Below are positions 11,355 to 23,692 of a DNA stretch of 64,000 bases, in pieces (the first letter of the stretch is position 1; each line of letters begins with the position of its first letter). The stretch comes from Mortierella sp. BCC40632 (lineage: Eukaryota; Mortierellomycota; Mortierellomycetes; Mortierellales; Mortierellaceae): NCBI GenBank assembly GCA_011634665.1, contig WAEK01000007.1:55001-119000 (forward strand). The letters are read 5' to 3'. A model generated the notes under the pieces. It was not told the origin of the DNA and made no database searches. It saw only the letters and a program-made list of their open reading frames with translations. The translations under genes and the position numbers were made by a program.

Positions 11355-14300
11355 ATGAAAACACATTCCCCATCCTCTAGCCATGTCCACTCTACCACCA
11401 GTATCCATACCAACTCTAGTCCACAACCCACAACAGGAAACAGCGAGACTCAACCCTCGTCTGGAGGTCGACGCAGAACCTCTTCCCAGCCAACACCTTT
11501 TATTCGCCCGAGTACCTCCTTGGGCGCTCTGAATGGCATCCTTCACCCATCCAACCATGGACCTGATCGGATCGATCCCGACTATTCTTCTCCTTCTCTT
11601 CCATTCTCACCCTATGCACAACCCAACCTACTCTCGCTTCGATTCAATCATGACTCGGACTCGGAGGATGAACGTGACCGTGGTGTGAAGCATGGCAATG
11701 TGGGTGCTGCTGGGGTAACGAGTCGAGCACGAAAGGAGTTTGACAGTCTGGAGCACGGTATTGAACAGGACCTTCATGAACATGACGAGGAAGAGGAACA
11801 GAATGACAGTGATCGAACAGAGGGCGAGACCACCCCAGCCTTTCTCCAGTCCTCTACTCGACCCAAGCTCTCGAAACGACATGCTCGCATGGGTGAGTTA
11901 GAATCTGTCCCTCTCTCTTTTTTTTCTTTTGGTGATTGAGATCGATCCAAGTTATTTTTTTTTTTTTATTATTTTATTTTTTTTTTTTTCATGGAGCGCA
12001 AAAAAGTCGTTGAAACCGCCAGGGAACTACAGTCAAACCTCCCCTTCTCTCTATCTCAACACCTCCACCCCAGAGTTGGATTGAGCTCACACGCAGTAGC
12101 ACACACCCTTTCGTCAGCCCAGGAGGCTGGAGGGAAACAAAAGGAGGCGCCCGATCACCTAAAAAAAAAAAAAAAAATCCATTCGCGATGAGGTCATTTT
12201 CCCAGATCAAGCGTAGTCCCCGACTTTTTTTTTTTTTTCCTCGGCATTCAGGATGTACCTCTTAAAAAAAAAAAAAAAAAAAAGGAGCGGCGAATGACGG
12301 ACCTTTGGTATGGTCGGTAGCCCTTACATACGCACTAGGGCAGCGACTAGGAGATTAAAGGGGAGAGAGAGAGAAAGCGAGAATTCGAGAGAGTGAGGGA
12401 TAGATGGCGAGGATCGAGAGCAGATCGCAGGGGACCTGCAGCTGCCCAGCCAAGAGCTGGACAGGGTCCCCAACCTTCCCACCCCCCACCCCCTCCTCTC
12501 CTCCTCTTCACAAACTCACTCTTTTATTTCTTTTTTTGGTCTGGATAATCGTGTGAAATAATAGACCATCGGCCCGACCGGTGCCGGCAGCGTGTTTACC
12601 TGGAAGAAGAAGACATCGAGTTGATTTACACAGGGTACCGGTACATCCAGGTCCGGATCTATCTCTACTACATTGCCTGTATCCTGAGCGCAGGTATTCT
12701 CTTCCTTCTGGGACGTTGGTTACCCCGCTGGTACATTGCCTTTGTAGCCACAATGTGTGAACTCAGCAGGGCCGAGTTTGTTGTTGTCGAGGTAATCCTT
12801 CTTGATTTTTTTTTTTTTTTTTTTGTTGTTGTTGCATGAACCGCAGTAAATAAGAGGGGTGGGGGTGGGGGGTGGGGGAGAGGGTTCGCCGTCTGCCCGT
12901 TTTTTTTTTTTTTTTTTTCTGTGGAACCCCAATCCTGGCGTACACATGCAGGCACAACCTATGCTGTACGCCCTTTTGGATGTGTCAGCCCAACGAACTA
13001 ACACACGAGTCTACTTTTGGCTCTCTCTCAAACTGCGCTGTGCTAATCTCTCTCAACTATCTTGTTTTTTTCCCTCACCTCACACACACACACCCTTCCT
13101 ACACCTTCTTATGAATGGCTGGCACCAGAATGAATGGAAACAACTGACAATAGTACCAATCTACAAAAAGTATTACGGAGGCACCATTGACTCTGTCTTC
13201 AGCCCAGAGCAGATGGAGAAGAAGCATGAGGACGATGACAGCGTTGATGAGACTGTGGTAAGTAGTGTGTGTGTGTGTGTGTGTGTCTGTGTGTGTCTGT
13301 GTGTGTCTGTGTGTGACTTGGCCCTACTTTGGGATGGGACGCGTCCGTCTAAAATGTTCTAGCATGAACTATGATCGCAATGACACACAGACAGACACGC
13401 ATTTGGCTAGTCCTGTTCTCTCATGCCTTCCTTATTCCCTTGTTCCTGAACCAGAAGGACTCGTTTCTCATTCCACAATGCCTTTGATCTTTTTTATTGT
13501 CTAGACAACGGGTGTTCTGCACGACATGCGTTACTTTGATTATCAGTACATCCGCTTTATCTACAACCCCTCTGCTCACATGTTCATGCAGAATTCACAG
13601 TGGAAGGACCCTGACTGGTCCTCGGCCGCTAATTGTGAACGGGGGATCGGTAGAGAAACCCATCAGGAGCGGGCCATGGTCTTTGGACAAAACATTATTG
13701 ATGTTCAGGAAAAGACTGTGGGTCAATTGCTCGTTCAGGAAATCCTCCATCCATTCTATATCTTTCAGGTCTTTTCGATGGCGCTTTGGTTCTGGGATGA
13801 TTACTATTATTATGCTGCCTGTATCTTGGTCATTTCCACCGTCTCTGTGGTCACTGAACTGATCGAGACAAAGAGGACTATGCGTCGGATGCGCAACATG
13901 TCACGGTTCACCTGCAACGTCAAGGTCTTCCGATCTGGCAGATGTAAGAAACATCACACTCTAGGATAGAGAAAGCGTGTATTTGTGCCCTTGGACTTCC
14001 TCCCCCCTCTCCACTGGCTTTCTAATGGCTCAACATTGCGCTTTCGATCTAGGGCGATACGTTGGTTCGGATGAACTCGTCCCTGGAGATGTTTTTGAAG
14101 TCACCGACTCGGAACTGACTGTCTTCCCATGCGATGCCATCTTACTCACGGGTGACTGTATCGTGAACGAGAGCATGCTGACAGGAGAATCCGTTCCAGT
14201 GTCCAAGATTCCCATCACGGATGCAGCCATACAACACCTCGACCTCTCACTCGCCAATATCCCAACAGAGATTGCTCTTCACTTTTTGTTTTCTGGAACC

Positions 14301-16985
14301 AAGGTTGTTCGAGCTCGCCCAGGAACCTCGCGCCAAAAGGGAGCGGTCCAATTGGATGAAGATGATTTCGAGATGGAGCCGACTATGCGAGGACTAGCCA
14401 TGGTCGTTCGCGTGGGCTTTAACACGGCCAAGGGCTCATTGATCCGATCCATGCTTTTCCCCAAACCAAATGATTTCCAGTTCTACAGGGATTCATTCCG
14501 GTTCATTGGTGTTCTCGCCATCATTGCCTGTATTGGTTTCTTGCTCTCGACAATCAACTTTGTACGGATGGGTGTTCCTTTCAAGGAGATGATTGTCAAA
14601 GCACTGGATCTGATCACCATTGTCGTCCCACCTGCACTACCGGCCACCATGTCGATTGGTACCAGCTTTGCGATTGCCCGACTTAAGCGATCCGACATTT
14701 TTTGTATCAGTCCCACACGCGTCATTATTGGAGGCAAGATCAACTGCATGTGTTTTGACAAGACTGGCACTTTGACAGAGGATGGTCTGGATGTCCTTGG
14801 TGTTCAGTGTGGCGACAGTGAGACGGGACGGTTTGGTAAAATGATGAGCCTTGTTGAAGACATGCACTCGGCTCCAGCCTCGGTCCAGGACAAGAGCACA
14901 CCACTCCTCTTTGCGATGACAACGTGTCATTCCGTCAAGTCACTCAATGGTGAATTGATTGGAGACCCGCTTGATTTAAAGATGTTTGAGTTTACGCGCT
15001 GGATTCTGGAAGAAGGTGGTCTGGGCGCGAGAACGGCTAGTGTCTCTGAATCCTCTCAGCAAGGTCCCAACAGTGCTGGAGCTGGAGGTGTGGTCTCGAC
15101 CGTGGTCCGACCTCCTGGTGGTAAACAGTTCCGATTGGAAGATGTTCTCTCACAACAGGATAAGAATGAGCCTCAAGACCAGGTAAGGAAAAAAAAAAAA
15201 AAAAAAAAAAAATGGTCGTTGCTGTCGCTGTCGCTGTCTCTGTCTGCCCTGTGCATCAGAAATCTCATCAATTTTTTTTTTTTTTTTTTTTTGCAAAAAA
15301 AAATAGTCGTTCTTGGAATTGGGTATTATCCGCTGCTTCGAATTTGTGTCATCCCTTCGACGGATGAGTGTGATCGTAAAGCGTCTGAACAGCCCCGGGA
15401 TGGAAGTCTATGTCAAAGGAGCTCCCGAGGTGATGACCGACATTTGTTCCAAGGAATCCCTTCCACTCGACTACTTTGAGAAACTGTCCTACTACACTCA
15501 CCATGGTTACCGTGTCATTGCCTGTGCCTACAAACCAATGCCAACCTTGAACTTTGTTCGAGCCCAGAGAGTGAAACGAGCTCAGGTCGAGTCCGAGTTG
15601 ACTTTTCTGGGATTTATTGTATTTGAGAACAAACTCAAGCCAACTACAGCACCGATCGTGGCTACGTTGGCCAATGCTCAAGTTCGCCAGGTGATGTGTA
15701 CGGGCGACAACGTCCTGACGGCGATTAGTGTCTCGAGAGAATGTGGACTGATCAACAAGGCACGCGAAGTGTACACACCCCGATTCGTGTCTGGCGACTC
15801 TGTGACAGAGACCTCGGAAATTGTATGGGAGAATGTGGATGACAACCGGATGACACTGAACCCCATTACACTCAAGGTATGTAGAAGATTTTCTTGGGCT
15901 TCTTTTAACTTTTTTCTTCCTGCAATCGCTACTGTAACTATTCAGGTACTAACCTTTTTTGTGTGGTCATCACATCTATCTATCAAAAGCCAAATATGTC
16001 ATGGTCAGACGACGAGACCAGCAATCGCCCCGAGTTTCCACGGTACAACCAGATGATGAACGACTATGTCTTGGCAGTAACGGGCGATTGTTTCCGATGG
16101 ATGGTTGACTATGCCCCAACATCGACTTTGAACCGGATGTTGGTCAAGGGTCAAATCTTTGCACGCATGTCCCCTGATGAAAAACATGAATTGGTCGAAC
16201 ATCTTCAGGAAATTGGCTATTGTGTTGGCTTTTGTGGTGATGGAGCCAACGATTGTGGAGCTCTCAAGGCTGCTGATGTGGGTATCAGTTTGAGTGAAGC
16301 CGAGGCATCGGTTGCGGCACCATTCACCAGTCGCTCGAATGACATTGGCTGTGTTGTCAAGGTTATCCAGTAAGTGGGAAAATATTTTATTTTATTTTAT
16401 TTTATTTTTTTTGGCAAAGCATGTTGTATCTGGAACACTGAAAGTGCAAGTTGCTGTTTCTAAACACTTTTCCCCCCTTGCTTGACGACTTGGACGCTGT
16501 GGATGAATAGGGAAGGACGTGCGGCTTTGGTGACCAGTTTCAGTTGCTTCAAGTACATGGCGTTGTACAGTATTATCCAGTTCACGACCGTCAGCTTTTT
16601 GTATTCGTTTGCATCCAACCTGGGTGACTTTCAGTTCCTCTACATTGATTTGGTCTTGATCCTGCCGATTGCTGTCGTGATGGGACGAACTGAGGCCTAT
16701 CCAGTGTTGAGTCCCAAACGGCCAACGGCAAGTTTGGTGTCCAAAAAAGTGTTGACATCGTTACTTGGTCAGATCTTTCTCCAGGGAGTCTTTCAATGTG
16801 GACTTTATTTCATGGTCCGGCATCAGCCATGGTACACTCCACCCACGTACGATAGTGAGGAAAAGAACATTGAGTGCTATGAGAACACGGTGCTCTTTTT
16901 GTTGTCTTGCTTCCAGTACCTGCTGGTGGCAGTGGTGTTCAGTGTCGGGCCGCCCTATCGCAAACCCATGACTTCCAACCGTAAG

Positions 16986-17016
<31 letters not shown>

Positions 17017-17588
17017 AGAATTTTTCTCGGAACATAGTAGACTGATGCTCCACCTTTGACTCTCCATAATATGACCATACTCCAATAGGGCCATTTGTGT
17101 TCATCACCATCGGACTGGTATTGACTTCGGCATTGATGGTGTTGGTCCCGAGCCGATGGATCTCAGAGGTGATGCAGTTGGTCCAGATTCCATTCACGTT
17201 CAAGACGTTGATCCTCTTGGCAGCGGGTCTGAATTTAGGATTTGCTCTCATTTGTGAATCCTTTGTATTTCCGGTCATTGCCCGCTGGATCGGGGAATGG
17301 TCAAATCAAAGACGTCGACAACGTCATAATGCTGCCAAGAGTCTCTATGCGTACCATACTGGTCCTCAGCAGCAACAACAACAGACTCCATCGCTCTCGA
17401 ATGGCAATAACTATGGAAGCCATGCCGTGACCGTGACCACGGGTCTTGACCAGGGTGAGGATCATTCTCAGCAACAGCCCCCGCCAGGTCGTTTGGCCGT
17501 AGATGCAGGTGCAGCAGCGACTGGAGTGAAGAGAAAGTCGTCGATCAAGATTTACAAGTTGGTAGAAGACGAGATGATGGGGTCCTGA
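11355..17588 (+). CDS. P5B-type transport ATPase (Ypk9/ATP13A2 family)
   Basis: Nine exons, all in phase: 11355-11892, 12565-12791, 13129-13257, 13505-13943, 14053-15182, 15307-15876, 15990-16369, 16511-16980, 17089-17588; 1460 residues, close to yeast Ypk9. A ~180-residue Ser/Pro-rich then acidic N-terminus precedes the P5B N-terminal hydrophobic segment ([20 protein letters not shown]). Hallmarks: '[11 protein letters not shown]' (~490), 'PPALPAT' (~635, the P5B signature, where P5A has PPELP), phosphorylation motif '[14 protein letters not shown]' (Asp ~679), 'VKGAPEVM', 'MCTGDN', '[16 protein letters not shown]' (~1093) and six C-terminal membrane helices. P5B pumps sit in vacuolar/lysosomal membranes and export polyamines to the cytosol, with roles in metal tolerance. 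The tail has a Gln-rich stretch and ends '[10 protein letters not shown]'. No key residue is missing. Confidence 0.96.
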
Positions 17589-19335
17589 CATTATCTAATT
17601 GACCGCAATGATATGAAGATTGTCAAGAAAAACATTATTAAATAATTTAAAAAACAACAAAGGACAACAACTTGCTATGAAGGACTCTCCACGAAACTAC
17701 CATGGCTAATGCGGCTGTTGCCCTATTGTCATAAAGGTTCTCATTTCTGGCACTAGAAGTATTCTTTACGCACGATTCATATGCCTAGAGTCACCTCACC
17801 TTGCCCTTCTCTCTTTCTCATTATGCTTGCTTGACACACCCCTCCAGAGCAAAACAGGAAGGAGTAAGTGTACCAAGCCAGAGAAAAGGGTTTTTTTTTT
17901 TTTTTTTTTTCAAAAATTAGCAAATGTTTATATGAGCTGGTGGTAGATGAAAGCATAGATCCACCAAGTGTGCATTGGAGAGAGTCAGAACAGGAAGGGT
18001 ACCTTCATAGTTAGAGAGGATTAGTGGCGCTGTGTAAATGCCTACTTTCATCCACACAAACAAAACCTGGGATTCATGTAGAGCTGCTGAAAAAAAAAAA
18101 AAAACACACACCTTGCAACAACAGCAGGCAATGTAAAAGAGTACACAAGAAGCACATCCCTTCTCCGGGATTCGCTCGCTTCCTTTTGGCAAGTCAATCT
18201 CTGGTCGATCGCTTTGCATTCCTCGAATGCCCTCGAGCAGTACCCATCGGTCAAGTCGCACTTACTTAAAGTGTACTGTACGATCCCCTGGCTTCAGAGA
18301 ACCTTTAGGCATGGAGTGAGGCGAAAGCGGTGCAGACTCTAATCTTTAGAGGAAAATCAAGCTCGCAAGGCCATGTAGTCTTCCACAGGCTAGCTCTTGT
18401 CTCTCTTCGTCCCCAAAAGTCAAACAAGTTGCATGCACTGACATCTCCATGACCATAAACCTCTCTTTGAAGTAAGTCGTCCTGCCTTTTCAACGAACCT
18501 ATGCTTACTCGACCTGTATTATCGTTTTCTTCTCTCATTCTTTTGCGTATTAATCTACAGGCGACATGTCATCAGCGAGCTAGCAACAAACAATCGTGTC
18601 TCATCAGAGCAACTCTTTGACTTGCAGTTTGGTTTTTGTAGTTGTCGATCGACCCGTGGACAAGGATGTAACCACGCGTAGCTTTGAGAAAAATTCTGTA
18701 TCAGGATGGATTTTAACACACTCTGCAGGATCGATGAACCATACCACAGAATGTCCTCGATATATATTCGCATCTGCAGCGAGTGGTCGCGGATCTTGGA
18801 AGGCTGTCTATTTTAGAAGGATTCTCTGACAGTGCGGACCAAACTAAGTTGCAATCTTGCCTCTCTTGTTGATAGCTCTTTGTATCAGGTTTTTTTTTTT
18901 TTTTTTGGAAGAACCATTCTTGGCAAGTACAAGTCATGGACTCGCTACAAATAAAATCATACTATGCATGGTTTCCATGGATTTGAGAAAAAAAAAAAAA
19001 AAAAAAAAAAACTTGGACAGTTACTGCACAACAGAGTCTCGAGAAACAGGAGAGGGCGAATAGCAACAGAAGAGAGGCGAATGGCAGAATAAAAGGAGGA
19101 ATGACAGCAGTTGGAATGTCGATTCTCTCTTCATGAATGGATGGCACCAGTAAAGTCTGAGGTCACGACACCTTCTCAGCCAAGACTTTATTTTTCTCTT
19201 TTCTTCTCCTCTTCTTTTCCCTTTCCTCTGCTCAGCACCACCTTCCTCTGCTCACTTTTCTTCATTCTCATTCCTCGTTCTCATTCCTCATTCCCTCTTC
19301 TCCATCTCATTCTTCGAACAGGACTCAGTTCATCC
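17589..19335. other. gene-free spacer
   Basis: I see no supportable gene in these 1.75 kb. It starts with an A/T-rich stretch after the ATPase stop (17635-17655), a likely polyadenylation region. Several homopolymer runs follow (T at 17891-17909, A at 18090-18103, T at 18890-18905, A at 18988-19010). The 3' end (19190-19320) is pyrimidine-rich and could be the leader of the gene proposed at 19336. Confidence 0.6.
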
Positions 19336-20640
19336 ATGACCACAAGCAAGCCTCGGCTCAATCAAGGTAATAACGGTTCTTTTGAAGAGGGGTATGGCGT
19401 GTATACAAGGTCAAGTTAGGTAGAGAGAATGACTCTTTTTTTCTTCTTTTTTTTTTTCTCGGGCCGGGATTCACTGACGGCTAGGTTCTGAGAGTATCCG
19501 ACCACCGTCGGCTTGAATCCCCGCATCTCAAGTGGGTCCTTGGGGTGTTCTGAAGCGACCTAACCCAACTAGGCACTCTTTCTCTGGGCGAGGGTGGGTT
19601 TTGCGTTAGGGAGCCAGAACACCTGAATAGCTGGCCAGGGCAGTGGAGAGCAAGAGTCGTTTAATACCCTGAGCGACTTTTGTAATCAAACTGTATCGAT
19701 CTTAGCCAAGTCGATAGCGTGTTGGTTGGTAGGGTAGGTGTACGCGTGTATTGTGCGGTAGTGGGTACGAAGGACTATAGGCTGTGCACGGCCTGTCCTT
19801 CCATGGCCTCCAGTCCCAAAAGACTAGTTACCACACAATCACGTTGTTGTCCTCTCTCCAGATGAATGGCTAGGTGACCTAGGGTTATCCAATATCCAGG
19901 TCAGCCGAATCCACCAAAAGGTGTTGGGCTCTCACAACGGGGTAAAAGCGGTATGGTTGTGACCTCTACTGTTCAGAAGTACTGACCATTACGTAAAAAA
20001 AAAAGACTTTATTATTTTCCAATAGGTTCTTGGAGGAGTATCAAGAGTAACTTTGGTTCCAAAGGGTCCAAGAGACCTTCAGCATGGGCAAAGGATAACT
20101 TGTTTCCTCTACTTTTTTTTTTTTTTTTTTCTGAAAGTAGATCCAAGGACAAAAAAAAAAAAAAAAAAAAATGCGGATCCACAGTTGCATATTCTTGTGG
20201 AGCCCGAAGAATTCGACCACCCCGATTGCCCCTCTGAGTTGGAGAAAGAAGGTCAGAGAAGCAAGGAATGTACCTGAGTGTGAAATTCAAGGGACAGTCT
20301 CCACAAACACCGCACTCGCCCGTTTTAAGAAGACGGATGATCTCCTCCACGCCAAGGGATCTGTCTATTGTACGTACGTGGAGCACTGTAAGGAAGGGGG
20401 GGGTTGTACTACTACAACAGTCGAATCAGGCATGTGCTACCAACGGACCACAGGCGTCATCGACGTTAGTCTTGGCCCCCCCTCTCTAAATTCTTGCCTC
20501 GCTGACACATGTAAACAAACCGGTAAGGAAGGGGTCTTTTTTTTTTTCTTTTTTTTTTTTGCTGGCAATTATGGTTTGTCACCTTATGCCTTTCCTTTAT
20601 ATTGCTGGACACAGGTTGGACAATGCTTGTATTGGGATAA
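19336..20640 (+). CDS. hypothetical Cys-containing protein, four-exon model
   Basis: Tentative model: 19336-19366, 20026-20101, 20185-20522, 20615-20640, about 156 residues. The first exon (MTTSKPRLNQ) ends at a 'gtaata' donor and joins in phase to 'GSWRSIKSNFGSKGSKRPSA'. Exon 3 is one long open frame with 'VPECEIQGTVSTNT', 'ARFKKTDDLLHAKG', 'YCTYVEHCKEGGGC', 'ESGMCYQRTTG' and 'SCLADTCKQTG', ending at a strong donor (gtaagg). The last exon adds eight residues before TAA. The exon 2 donor (gtttcc, beside a T run) is weak, so that boundary is doubtful. Intron 1 is unusually long (659 nt). No family is recognised. It ends 77 bp from the convergent surface-protein gene. Confidence 0.4.
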
Positions 20641-20717
20641 AAATAAAGAGAATGACGAGAACTGAACTGCGGTTGCAATGCCAGAACTCTTAAATAACTA
20701 TACAATAAAAAATTCCT

Positions 20718-21521
20718 CTATACTAGTAGTGTCCATGTAGCTGCACCCATGACCCAAGCGACCGCAGCGGCTGGAACGGCTGTGATCGTAGACACGGCTT
20801 GACTCTTTTGGTTCTGAGTTGTTGGAGGTGGCGTGGTTGGGGTCTGTCCATTTGTAAAGTCACGGCCACACTTGGTCTCGACCTCTGTCTCGATCACTCC
20901 TGCCCATTTCTGAACCTGAGCATTTAACGTCGACTTGTTGGTTCGGACATAATTCACCAATGGGTTGATCATGGCCTTGTTGCAATCGGAACAGAGCAGT
21001 TCCTTGGGCATCGAGTCTACATAAGCCTTGAGAACTTCTGTATTGGCAAAGATTTTGATGCCAAGTGGAGACGGGTTCTTGGCCAAGTAGGCCACCATTG
21101 ACTCGGCCATGACTGCAACGCAGAACGTTCCGTTCACAGGCTGACCAGGTGTCGATGGAACCCGCTGGCAAAGACCCTCTCGGAAGGGAGAGTAGAGACT
21201 GGCTGCACCATAGATGAGGTCGCGTGTGGCAGGGTCCGAGGCATTGACACAATTCTGGGCGACTGTGTTCTGGACAATCGTGATCGAGTCAGAGGAGCAG
21301 ACTGGGTAGCTGCAGAGGGAAGTTGCCGAGTCGTTGATGAGTTTAGGTGTGATGGGCTCGGACAAGAGACGAGCCAACTGCTGGAAGGGTAAGCAAGTGT
21401 TGAGGCCAGGGTCGGAAAGGAGTGTAGCAAGGGAGATGGTGCACTGGTCCAACAGATCAGCCGTGGCTGAAGAGGTAATGAGCAAGAGGCCCAGGGCGAA
21501 TGAAGGCAGCCGGAGCTTCAT
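20718..21521 (-). CDS. secreted ten-Cys GPI-anchor-type protein, divergent array member
   Basis: Intronless, 267 residues. Signal peptide MKLRLPSFALGLLLITSSATA is followed by ten cysteines in the array family order (DQC, NTC, SLC, PVC, QNC, GLC, TFC, LLC-x2-C, TKCG). Shared blocks are 'SLCSYPVC', 'QRVPSTPGQPVNGTFC', 'LLCSDCNKAMINPLVNYV' and 'TKCGRDFTN'. Unlike the seven plus-strand members it has a Thr/Pro linker (TPTTPPPTTQ) before the hydrophobic C-terminus (VPAAAVAWVMGAATWTLLV), typical of cell-wall or GPI proteins. It is the only minus-strand member, head-to-head with the first plus copy 1.4 kb away, and its spacer lacks the array repeat blocks, so it is probably the older paralogue. Cysteine layout recalls the fungal DUF7729 family, from memory and unverified. 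Function unknown; a surface role is inferred from the signals. Confidence 0.9.
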   Translation of the reverse strand: MKLRLPSFALGLLLITSSATADLLDQCTISLATLLSDPGLNTCLPFQQLARLLSEPITPKLINDSATSLCSYPVCSSDSITIVQNTVAQNCVNASDPATRDLIYGAASLYSPFREGLCQRVPSTPGQPVNGTFCVAVMAESMVAYLAKNPSPLGIKIFANTEVLKAYVDSMPKELLCSDCNKAMINPLVNYVRTNKSTLNAQVQKWAGVIETEVETKCGRDFTNGQTPTTPPPTTQNQKSQAVSTITAVPAAAVAWVMGAATWTLLV

Positions 21522-22921
21522 AATGGAGAATCAGTGGTCAGAGAGGATGAGCTGGGTAATGCGAATGGATGATGGAGATGGAGATGACAATCCAGAGACA
21601 GTGGGAGAGAAAGAGAGAAAGAAAGCTCTCAACAGGGGAGAGATGTTAGCCTGAACAGCACGGAGCGGGCAGAGGAAAGTGGCATTGAGAGGAGGCTCTC
21701 TTCAGACCCACAAAGAGTGAGCGCCCACCTACTCTGCTAGGTGCGTATCTGCCCACAGACCTGCACGACCACCCTCCCCTGGGTCTGCATTTGCATACTT
21801 GTCCGTTGGTAAGCGAGACTGTATCCATAGTGTCGGCGCTTCCTGCAATGTGGCGCCATGCAAAACTCTGTATTTCTATTCGGCTCTGTGTGGCACTCTG
21901 CCAGCAATTCCTTAGTAGAGCTCGAGAACTTGTCAAGGATAAAGTGCTCAGTCGAATGAGATTCTATGGTAAGCACAGCAAGGACTAAGTGTAAGGAGAC
22001 AGAGAAGGAGAGAGAGAGAGAGAGAGAGAGAGACGCGCGAGGAAACATGACACGATAACACCCAAGCACTGTTCCAGTAAGATGGGACTGATCTCCCACT
22101 CTAGATTCAGCCTCGACCTATCATGAAGCTCGAACTATCCGCATTCGCCATCAGCCTTTGCTGACCCTCCCCAATACTTCGATGCCCCAGAGTTGCTTGA
22201 CCCTCACTTTACCTCCAACTCATGCTTGCCTTGTCGAATAGTGTATGACACCCTTAGCTGACTGCTCCACACTCAACTTTAATAGCTCCGTGATAGTTCT
22301 GTGTGGTCTCTCTGGCTCCCTACCCTGCTGGGCACAACCACACTCGCTCTGATCACTATCTCCAAGAGTTGTATGGAGTTATCCTTGACCACTATCTTCT
22401 GTAGATCCGACACGAATCGAATACTCTCCGACAAAACCGAGTACAGCTTCGCCAACAAGGAGACACTAATAGTGAGGACAGCAAATTTGATTCCCCGGTA
22501 CTCTCAACAGAGACAAAATGTAAAAAGAGGGGACTTGACGCTTTCGTTTTTGTTACATTCGTGCATTGGTTATCCGAATTGCTCGAGCCACAGCCTAGTC
22601 TACAACCTATTTTTGTCCAACAAAAAAAAACGTTGATGCAGTCATGCTTCGCGCACACAAAAAGCCAAAAAGCCCAAAGAACACGAAGACACAAGGTACA
22701 CTTACACTTGGTGATCTACTCACAGGACCTGTTTCTCTCAGTCCTTTCAAGTATATAAACTGCGATGACTTTTGTCTCTTGTCTCTCTCTTTCATCCTCT
22801 ACATCAAACACTTTCCATACTACCTCCTCCTTCCTGTCAACTACCCCATCCCCCCCACCCACCCACCCACACTCCTATTTTCATCCACCACTGAACACCC
22901 ATTTACCACAGACCATCCACC
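21522..22921. promoter_or_regulatory. head-to-head spacer and leader block of array unit 1
   Basis: 1.4 kb between the divergent (-) member and array copy 1 (+). The left part is unique and holds a (GA)n run (22010-22032). From about 22060 ('aagcactgttcc...') the sequence is the leader block found about 0.85 kb before every plus copy, including 'agattcagcctcgacct' and 'tgactgctccacactcaact'. Unlike the other leaders it has no CASTOR-like fragment at its left end, so it marks the left edge of the tandem duplication. Confidence 0.7.
22752..22759 (+). promoter_or_regulatory. TATA box of array copy 1
   Basis: TATATAAA, 162 bp before the ATG, inside the module 'cctttcaagtatataaac' shared by all seven plus copies. 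A pyrimidine-rich leader (CT/CCC-rich, 22780-22890) follows. The same element 'ggtgatctactcacagga' lies just upstream. Confidence 0.65.
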
Positions 22922-23692
22922 ATGAGATCCTTGTTGCCCGCCTCCATCCTAGGCTTCCTGTTCATTGCTTCATCGGTCTCTGCTGATGCATGTGATGACG
23001 CCTATGTTACGCTCTCCGAGGACCCTGGCGTCAAATCGTGCCATCTTTTTGGTTATTATAAGGATATTAATCTTAGCCTCTTCTCGCCGAATGCTAATGA
23101 CTCAGTGGCTGCCTTCTGCAGCTACCCTGCTTGCTCCGAGAGTACGATAAAGCTCGTTCAAGACACCCACATCAAGCACTGTATCAATGCTACCGACACT
23201 GAGTCGATCAAAGAGTTCAAGTTCATTGTTAATTCTTATCCGGCTGTTCGCGAGAGTCTTTGTCAGAAGGTCCCCTCTACTCCAAGCCAGTCTGCCAATG
23301 GCACGTTCTGTATCACGGAATTGTCAAAGTCGGTGTCGGCCTTTGTACAAATGAATTCTACACTATTTCTTGGTGATCCCACAGATGCGGAAATAATCAA
23401 GTCCTATTTCAATGTGACATCCAAGGAATTGATCTGCTCCGAATGTTCTAAGGCCATGCTCAAGCCTATTGTGAACTATGTCAAGTCGAGCTGGTCGAAC
23501 CTTGACAGATGGGACCAAAACATGACTCAAGTAATCAATACGGAGTTCGATACAAAGTGTGGTCAAGGCTTTACTGGCTTCTCCACCTCTCAGTTGGGTC
23601 AGAAAAGTCAAGCTTCATCCATGATCGCGGCAGGTCCATTGGCTCTATTCACTTTAGTCTTGGTCACTGTATCATGGGTGGCGATGCTGTGA
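22922..23692 (+). CDS. secreted ten-Cys GPI-anchor-type protein, array copy 1 (type A)
   Basis: Intronless, 256 residues. Signal peptide MRSLLPASILGFLFIASSVSA; the mature protein starts at the first cysteine block (DACDDAYVTLSEDPGVKSC). Ten cysteines: DAC, KSC, AFC, PAC, KHC, SLC, TFC, LIC-x2-C, TKC. There are several N-glycosylation sequons (NDS, NAT, NGT, NST, NVT, NMT). The C-terminus is 'GQKSQASSMIAAGPLALFTL' plus 'VLVTVSWVAML', a small-residue stretch then hydrophobic tail as in GPI signals. Type A is defined by 'DAYVTLS', 'ITELSKSVS' and 'FNVTSKELIC'. About 400 bp of 3' flank is almost identical to that of copy 3, not of neighbouring copy 2. Function unknown. Confidence 0.92.
   Translation: MRSLLPASILGFLFIASSVSADACDDAYVTLSEDPGVKSCHLFGYYKDINLSLFSPNANDSVAAFCSYPACSESTIKLVQDTHIKHCINATDTESIKEFKFIVNSYPAVRESLCQKVPSTPSQSANGTFCITELSKSVSAFVQMNSTLFLGDPTDAEIIKSYFNVTSKELICSECSKAMLKPIVNYVKSSWSNLDRWDQNMTQVINTEFDTKCGQGFTGFSTSQLGQKSQASSMIAAGPLALFTLVLVTVSWVAML

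Noticed and set aside
19500..19720. tRNA-like control boxes: 'tagccaagtcgatagcg' (A-box-like, ~19703) and 'ggcttgaatcc' (B-box-like, ~19510)
   Set aside because: Order is B before A, spacing is wrong and no cloverleaf can be drawn; probably chance inside an intron or spacer, at most a SINE remnant.
20012..20386. Minus-strand Cys-containing frame (CGVCGDC)
   Set aside because: Antisense to the better-supported plus-strand exon, which continues through a good donor and acceptor to a stop; it includes poly-Phe and poly-Lys from homopolymers.
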